A stretch of DNA of 64,000 bases from Bacteroidota bacterium (lineage in GTDB: Bacteria > Bacteroidota > Ignavibacteria > OLB7). This document shows, piece by piece, positions 59,267 to 64,000 of the stretch. The DNA is taken from contig JAFDZV010000008.1 in assembly GCA_018266795.1 (NCBI GenBank), positions 1 through 64,000 of the forward strand, written 5' to 3'. A program made the position numbers and the translations under genes. Each line of letters begins with the position of its first letter. Positions within the stretch are counted from its first letter, which is position 1. The notes below the pieces were generated by a model. The model ran no database searches and was not told the origin of the DNA. It was given only the letters and a program-made list of their open reading frames with translations.

Positions 59267-60166
59267 TCATTCGAAGCCTGATTTCTTGGCATTCAACGTG
59301 GGCTCGATTCCCCAGAGCAGCTTTGCGCGGAGGACATCAAAATATGTTGTCGCCGATCGTTTCACAAGACATACAACATGCCGGTGCCGCGTCACCGCAA
59401 CGCGCGCGCCCATGGGAAGATGGCGTGCGTTCTGACCGTCGGCAAGGACGCGAACGTCCTCCTCATGCCGATGCGAACGCGGTCGCACTTCGATCAGCGC
59501 CGTGTCCGGCACAACCACCGGCCGTGCCGTGAGCATGTGCGGAGCGATGGGAGCGATCACCGTGACATGTGCGCTCGGCACCACCACAGGACCTCCCACC
59601 GCAAGGGCGTAGGCCGTGGACCCGGTTGGCGTGGCAATGATCAGGCCGTCCGAGTTGTAGGTACCAAGGTAGTCGCCGTTGATCCGTGTCTCCAGACGAA
59701 GCATCAACGAGACATCACGCTTGTCTATGACAATGTCGTTCAGGCCGAGCAACGGAGCGAGATCGGGATTGTCAGGAAACGTTGCCTCGAGAAGGGCGCG
59801 CTCCACGATCCGGCAACTCCCCTCGGCGAATTCGCCGATCGCCTGATCCAGATCGTCCACGGAATACTCGGCAAGGAAGCCGAGCTTTCCGAGATTGACG
59901 CCGATAAGCGGCACTCCCGATCCGGCAAGCAGGCGGCCGGCACCCAGCATCGTTCCATCGCCGCCAAACGCAACCACAACGGAAGCACGGGTTCGCATGG
60001 TTTCGGCCGGGACCACTTCTGCTAGACCCTTCAACCCACCAAACGTCACCGGGAGCGACTCCTCGAGGATAAACGGCAACCGCCGTCTCTCCAGAATCGA
60101 TGCAAGCAGGCGAATCCCCGCCTCGGTTTCCGGCTTCAACGTGTTTCCGACGATACCTACAACCAT
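59267..60166 (-). CDS. nadK: NAD kinase
   Basis: A 299-residue cytosolic enzyme that phosphorylates NAD to NADP using ATP or polyphosphate. Motifs: VVVAFGGDGTMLGAGRLLAG (the GGDGT site), GVPLIGVNLGKLGFLAEYS, GLNDIVIDKRDVS, the NAD-binding NSDGLIIATPTGSTAYALAV and PIAPHMLTARPVVV. Start at 60166 with GGAG 6 bases upstream. Length is normal. Followed at 25 bases by a thioredoxin-like lipoprotein gene, probably co-transcribed; preceded at 110 bases by the DUF1844 gene. Confidence 0.96.
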   Translation of the reverse strand: MVVGIVGNTLKPETEAGIRLLASILERRRLPFILEESLPVTFGGLKGLAEVVPAETMRTRASVVVAFGGDGTMLGAGRLLAGSGVPLIGVNLGKLGFLAEYSVDDLDQAIGEFAEGSCRIVERALLEATFPDNPDLAPLLGLNDIVIDKRDVSLMLRLETRINGDYLGTYNSDGLIIATPTGSTAYALAVGGPVVVPSAHVTVIAPIAPHMLTARPVVVPDTALIEVRPRSHRHEEDVRVLADGQNARHLPMGARVAVTRHRHVVCLVKRSATTYFDVLRAKLLWGIEPTLNAKKSGFE

Positions 60167-60276
60167 TCAGTCTCCAGCATGGTGAAGAGGTTGGCGACTC
60201 GATTCTCGGGCGTTTCGGAGCATGCGGAGAGATCGCCGTTTGATGTCGAGGGCGGCCGCTGCCACATCGGGAACGC

Positions 60277-60621
60277 TCAGGCAACGTTATCGGGCGTTCC
60301 GTCCGCATCCAATTCGGGAGGCACCGTGTCGGCCGCCGGCGATGCCGGGTTCGCATCGCGCTGCATCTCGGCCACGTAGTTCAGGCGCAGATCGCTCAGT
60401 GCTGCGGATAGCATGCGCGCCTCATCACTGGTCAGATTCCCCTGCGTGCGCTCATCTACCACTTCCAGCATGTCGATCATGAACTGCGCTCCCTGAAGGT
60501 TGCGATCAACCCTTCCGGTTGCGGGGTTGGCAAGCTTGCCCATGGCCATCATCGCCTGCGTGCTGAACATCGACACAAGCGTGGCAAACATCAACGTCGA
60601 CTTTTCCGATGGAGTATTCAT
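60277..60621 (-). CDS. DUF1844 family small protein
   Basis: A 114-residue protein with AGGA 4 bases before the ATG. The body FATLVSMFSTQAMMAMGKLA, DRNLQGAQFMIDMLEVVDER, NLTSDEARMLSAALSDLRLN matches DUF1844, a helical family of unknown function found in many phyla near housekeeping genes. The C-terminal 25 residues are acidic and probably disordered. It lies between the glycosyltransferase and nadK, same strand. Confidence 0.85.
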   Translation of the reverse strand: MNTPSEKSTLMFATLVSMFSTQAMMAMGKLANPATGRVDRNLQGAQFMIDMLEVVDERTQGNLTSDEARMLSAALSDLRLNYVAEMQRDANPASPAADTVPPELDADGTPDNVA

Positions 60622-60845
60622 GTTCCTATCTCTTCCTCAACGATTGTGATTTACAGTTCCCGCATCCCGGAACTGCGCTCTCGAGCCAACGGCCCTGCAG
60701 CTCGGAATCACCGGAACTTTGAATTGATCACGTCCGCTTCCCCCCCGGAGCAACCGTGGCGGGCCACCGTACGGGAAGTTGCGGCGTGTGATGCATCGCC
60801 CTTGAAGCTTCGGCTGTGGGGCGAATGTAAAACTCTCGCAGGCGA

Positions 60846-61685
60846 TCAGCCACCGCGCGACGCCATCCAGTACCTGAGGAACGAGGCGACGTTCGTGATG
60901 AGATCGGCCGTGGCGGCAAAGATGCCGGGCACTCCGTCGCGAAGGCCACGTTGCAGCAACAGACGTTCCAACCAGCGCCGCAGAGGCCGCCAGATCATGT
61001 GATGGCGTATCGAACGTACCGTGAGCGGAACCTGGCGTTGCGCCAGCACATCAGCCCCAAGGCGCGTGTAGAAATCGAACTTGCGCAGCCAGACGTCGAA
61101 CGTTGGATATGGGTGATGATCCATCGGCGCAGACAACTCGCCGATCGCTCCATCAATCGCCACTACCTCATGCGGACCGATTCCGGGGAAACGGCCGCGA
61201 CCGCGGCGGAACAGTCTCAACTGCCGGTTCGGCCATTGCCCGCCGTAGGTGAGCGGGACCCCAAAATAATGATTACGTCGCGGCATACGAAAACCATTCT
61301 CAACCGGGTTCGCAGCAATCGTGCGCGCAATCTCCACCTTCAACTCCTCGGTCACCACCTCGTCCGCGTCCAGGCTGAACACCCATTCGCTCCGGGCGCG
61401 CTCGAAGGAGATGTTCTTGTTGATCTCCGGAAGAACGTTCGGAACGTCGAACACAATCGCCCCGGCCGCGCGTGCAACCTCCGCGGTATCGTCCGTGCTT
61501 TCACAGTTGAGCACCACAACCTCGCGTGCCCATCCAATCACCGGCGTGATTGCCTCCGCGATATTCGGCGCCTCGTTGAACGCCACGATGCAGACGCTGA
61601 TGGGAAGCATCGCCTGGGCCGCAGCCATGCCCTGTATGCCGCTGCCGGCAGAATCTCCAATGGAACTCATGGCTTTACCAGGCAT
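60846..61685 (-). CDS. Family 2 glycosyltransferase (WaaE/KdtX-like)
   Basis: A 279-residue GT-A enzyme. Start set at ATG 61685; later ATGs (61670, 61610) are possible since the domain begins at ISVCIVAFNEAPNIAEAITP. Motifs: VVVLNCESTDDTAEVARAAG, SLDADEVVTEEL (metal-binding DxD-like), and RRNHYFGVPLTYGGQWPNRQ with LRLFRRGRGRFPG, the signature of LPS-core WaaE/KdtX-type transferases. Likely donor is UDP- or ADP-activated sugar and the acceptor a lipid A-core or other lipid-linked glycan. C-terminal helices with basic residues suggest peripheral membrane attachment. Upstream neighbour is a secreted protein, downstream DUF1844. Confidence 0.9.
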   Translation of the reverse strand: MPGKAMSSIGDSAGSGIQGMAAAQAMLPISVCIVAFNEAPNIAEAITPVIGWAREVVVLNCESTDDTAEVARAAGAIVFDVPNVLPEINKNISFERARSEWVFSLDADEVVTEELKVEIARTIAANPVENGFRMPRRNHYFGVPLTYGGQWPNRQLRLFRRGRGRFPGIGPHEVVAIDGAIGELSAPMDHHPYPTFDVWLRKFDFYTRLGADVLAQRQVPLTVRSIRHHMIWRPLRRWLERLLLQRGLRDGVPGIFAATADLITNVASFLRYWMASRGG

Positions 61686-61851
61686 TAACGAATATTGCTC
61701 TCCAGTATGGAACTCGTCCCAGCATGCCGACCGGCCGCAGGGTGATCGCCGCGGGAGTGCGGACCGCGCAACTTAAGGCGCATTGGGCTCCGGCACCAAT
61801 GCCGCGGACCCCTTCGGCACTCCAGCGAGGCCGGCGGGATTGTCGGGCGGA

Positions 61852-62298
61852 TCATCGAATGCCGGTATCGTACTCGAGCACGATGTGCGCAACCTTCCCT
61901 TCGTTCACGTACACGCGCTTCGAATCCAGCGGATGCGGAAACATCTTCCTTCCAAGCGCCTGGGGATAGAGGTAATGCGTGCCTGGAAGAAGTTGAAGGA
62001 AGAAACGGCCGGTGCTGCCGCTGGTTACCTTGCCAAGGGCAATATGGTCCGCATCCTGAACAAGGATGGTTGCTCCGGCAAGCGGGGCCGTTGCGATAAC
62101 GCCGTCGGCCTCCACCGGCCGGGTTGGACGCATCACCACCTCACCCGCAATTCCGGTTCGAAGTGCTGCGCTGTCCACGATTTTCATCGCAACAGGCTTC
62201 TGGTCCGTCCGGCCCCCCTTCTTCTTCCCGGGATGCCCACCGTACTGCGCCACCATCAGCGTAGCGAGCATTGCCAGCAGCAGAGTTCCAATATTCAT
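61852..62298 (-). CDS. Small secreted protein with carboxypeptidase-regulatory-like domain
   Basis: A 148-residue protein with a signal peptide (MNIGTLLLAMLATLMVAQYG). After a short Lys/Gly linker (GGHPGKKKGG), residues about 45-148 are a beta-sandwich of the CarbReg/SpaA type: LAGATILVQDADHIALGKVT, TGRFFLQLLPGTHYLYPQAL, GKVAHIVLEYDTG. Such domains give structure or adhesion in envelope proteins. No catalytic residues. It lies between the glycosyltransferase and the YyaL-like gene on the same strand, gaps 166 and 79 bases. Confidence 0.75.
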   Translation of the reverse strand: MNIGTLLLAMLATLMVAQYGGHPGKKKGGRTDQKPVAMKIVDSAALRTGIAGEVVMRPTRPVEADGVIATAPLAGATILVQDADHIALGKVTSGSTGRFFLQLLPGTHYLYPQALGRKMFPHPLDSKRVYVNEGKVAHIVLEYDTGIR

Positions 62299-62377
62299 GT
62301 CGGTTCACGATTGTACTGTCGTCACGAGGTATGGACACAGCGATCGGCGGAACGTCGCATCGGCAATCGCCCCCCGA

Positions 62378-64000
62378 TCACTCCGAAAGTTCTGTCACCG
62401 GACGTTGGCACACGAAACGTTCGCAGACATAGGCTGCTGCATGGCCGTCCAGCGGCACCATCTCCTCCAGCACCGGCAGGCGTTCGGCCAACCAGGTATC
62501 AAGCCCTTCATGCGGCACCAGCAGCAGACCCGTGCCCGGACGATAGCGCGCCCGCGCCTGCCTGATCAACACCGCCGTCTCCTGCAGGTTGGCGGACTCA
62601 GCAAGGACGATCTGGCGCGGCGGCTGCGACTGCATCAGCGCGGCGGCTGCCATCAGGGGCATCATGATCGGATAGTCGGCAACACGAGCCATGAAGAGCG
62701 CGATGGTCCGCTCCGCCTTCAGGAGAAGCTCCTCATCGTGGAACAGATTGCCGAGGCGCAACAGGTTCATCGCCATAACCGAATTGCCGGACGGCTCCGC
62801 GCCATCGTGATCGCTCTTGGAGCGGACAAGCACACTTGGATCGGCGCCGCTTGCCATGAAATATCCGCCGGCCTCCTCATCCCAGAAGAGTGCCCCTGCC
62901 AGGCGCACGAGACGGTCGGCCTCGCGGAGATATCGCACATCGAACGTGGCCTCGTACAGATCGAGCAGCCCGGCCGAAAGGAATGCATAATCATCCAGAT
63001 AGCCGTCGATTTTCACCTCCCCATCCTTCAGCCGATGCATCAGGCGGCCATCAACGATCATGGAGCCGAGAAGCAGATCCGCAGCCGTACATGCGGTTTC
63101 CGCATACGCAGGCGCATCGAGTGCCATCGCAGCACGCGCAAGCCCAGAGAGCATCAGCCCGTTCCACGATGTGAGAATCTTCTCGTCGCGATGGGGGCGC
63201 GGCCGGGAGCTCCGCGCCTCGAAGAGCCTGGCGTGTGCGCCTGCAATCAGTTCCTCCACCTCAGGTACCGTAACGCCGATGCGGGCAGCCACTTGCTCGA
63301 TGGCCATGCTCGTGTGGAGGACGTTGCGACCATGCTCGAAATTTCCCTCGGCCGTGAGCCCGTACCGCAGTTGCATCGCTACCTGTTCGCTCTCCGTGAG
63401 AAGTTCCGCAAGCTGCCGCAGCGTCCAGACGTAGAACGTTCCCTCCTCCCCTTCGCTGTCCGCATCCTCGGCAGAATAGAACAGTCCATCGGAATTCATC
63501 AGGTCGCGTTCCAGATAGGCAATCGTCTGGCGGATGACTCCTTCGAGAAAGGGGTCCGGTTCAACGCGAACGGCGTCGGCACAGGCGGCCACGAGCTGCC
63601 CCTGGTCGTACAGCATCTTTTCAAAGTGCGGCACGCGCCACTCGGCATCCACGGAGTATCGAGCGAAGCCTCCGCCAAGCTGATCGTACATTCCCCCGGA
63701 AGCCATACAGTGCAGGGTGCGGTGGGCCATGGCAAAGGCACGCTCGCTCCCCTGCACCGCATGACAGCGGAAAAGGAACTCCAGGATGGATGGCCGCGGG
63801 AACTTCGGCGCACCGCTGAACCCGCCGTGGCGGGGATCGTAGCTGCGTTCCAACTGCTCCAGGCAGCGCTCCACAATCGGATTCAACGGAACCGGTTCAG
63901 ACGTCGGCGCGGCGATCACGGAGCCCTTTTCAATCGCCCCAAGAATTGCCTGCGACGTACGCACCACTTTCTCCCGCTCGTTGATCCAGGCATTGTGGAG
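62378..64000 (-). CDS. YyaL/DUF255 thioredoxin-domain protein, N-terminus cut by window edge
   Basis: The minus-strand frame is open to the window edge; the visible part is 540 residues, reading from LHNAWINEREKVVRTSQAIL. It corresponds to the C-terminal (alpha/alpha)6 barrel of the YyaL/SSP411 (spermatogenesis-associated 20-like) family: DPRHGGFSGAPKFPRPSILE, MYDQLGGGFARYSVDAEWRV, PHFEKMLYDQGQLVAACADA, FYSAEDADSEGEEGTFYVWT and DEKILTSWNGLMLSGLARAA are all signature segments. The N-terminal thioredoxin-like DUF255 domain lies outside the window. Cellular role is not established; a sugar-epimerase-like or redox role has been proposed for homologues. The C-terminus (CERFVCQRPVTEL) is complete. 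Confidence 0.92.
   Translation of the reverse strand, partial: LHNAWINEREKVVRTSQAILGAIEKGSVIAAPTSEPVPLNPIVERCLEQLERSYDPRHGGFSGAPKFPRPSILEFLFRCHAVQGSERAFAMAHRTLHCMASGGMYDQLGGGFARYSVDAEWRVPHFEKMLYDQGQLVAACADAVRVEPDPFLEGVIRQTIAYLERDLMNSDGLFYSAEDADSEGEEGTFYVWTLRQLAELLTESEQVAMQLRYGLTAEGNFEHGRNVLHTSMAIEQVAARIGVTVPEVEELIAGAHARLFEARSSRPRPHRDEKILTSWNGLMLSGLARAAMALDAPAYAETACTAADLLLGSMIVDGRLMHRLKDGEVKIDGYLDDYAFLSAGLLDLYEATFDVRYLREADRLVRLAGALFWDEEAGGYFMASGADPSVLVRSKSDHDGAEPSGNSVMAMNLLRLGNLFHDEELLLKAERTIALFMARVADYPIMMPLMAAAALMQSQPPRQIVLAESANLQETAVLIRQARARYRPGTGLLLVPHEGLDTWLAERLPVLEEMVPLDGHAAAYVCERFVCQRPVTELSE

Overview
The window (about 62% GC by eye) looks like chromosome from a Gram-negative member of the Bacteroidota/FCB group, most plausibly the Kapabacteria/Ignavibacteria side of it. 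This is inferred from a secreted protein with a type IX secretion (Por) C-terminal sorting domain, several OmpA-family and beta-barrel outer-membrane proteins, PD40-OmpA and TPR envelope proteins, and -7 promoter elements of the Bacteroidota form TAnnTTTG upstream of several genes. No rRNA, tRNA, CRISPR array, transposase or complete prophage was seen.

Left part (1-33 kb): a truncated secreted beta-helix protein, lexA, a small membrane protein, a PQQ-type propeller lipoprotein, three consecutive cyclophilin-type prolyl isomerases followed by uppP (all minus), an Old-Yellow-Enzyme oxidoreductase, an LCP-domain protein, two outer-membrane genes in tandem, a voltage-gated-type K+ channel, a long TPR protein, a TonB-dependent-receptor-like barrel and a TonB-like protein, malate dehydrogenase, three small minus-strand genes, a large ATPase/SARP-type regulator, a secreted phospholipase-D-like protein and a large OmpA-domain protein.

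Middle part (33-51 kb) is the accessory region and the most interesting. A three-part cassette occurs twice: (i) a large STAND ATPase with a DUF4062-like N-terminus, a NACHT-type P-loop domain and C-terminal TPRs, the order seen in nephrocystin-3; (ii) one or two small (about 141 aa) beta-rich proteins without signal peptides, on the opposite strand; (iii) a divergent TPR/coiled-coil regulator with a LuxR-like HTH. The copies are at 34.3-40.2 kb and 45.5-50.7 kb. Between them lie orphan beta-rich genes, a decayed duplicate, a DUF1353 protein and an atypical pyruvate-kinase-like protein. An ADP-ribosylglycohydrolase follows the second copy. A sensor/effector/regulator role (conflict or signalling) is inference.

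Right part (51-64 kb) is housekeeping: nuoG-nuoH-nuoI (minus), a secreted protein, a membrane protein, ispD, then a minus-strand run with a glycosyltransferase, a DUF1844 protein, nadK and a thioredoxin-like lipoprotein, and finally a truncated YyaL/DUF255 protein.

Two families of dispersed intergenic repeats (about 140 bp and about 60 bp) and two heptad-like hairpin repeats are scattered between genes; one short repeat supplies the 3' end of nuoH. Many start sites were moved from the longest open frame to an internal ATG/GTG on the basis of ribosome-binding sites, signal peptides or promoters.
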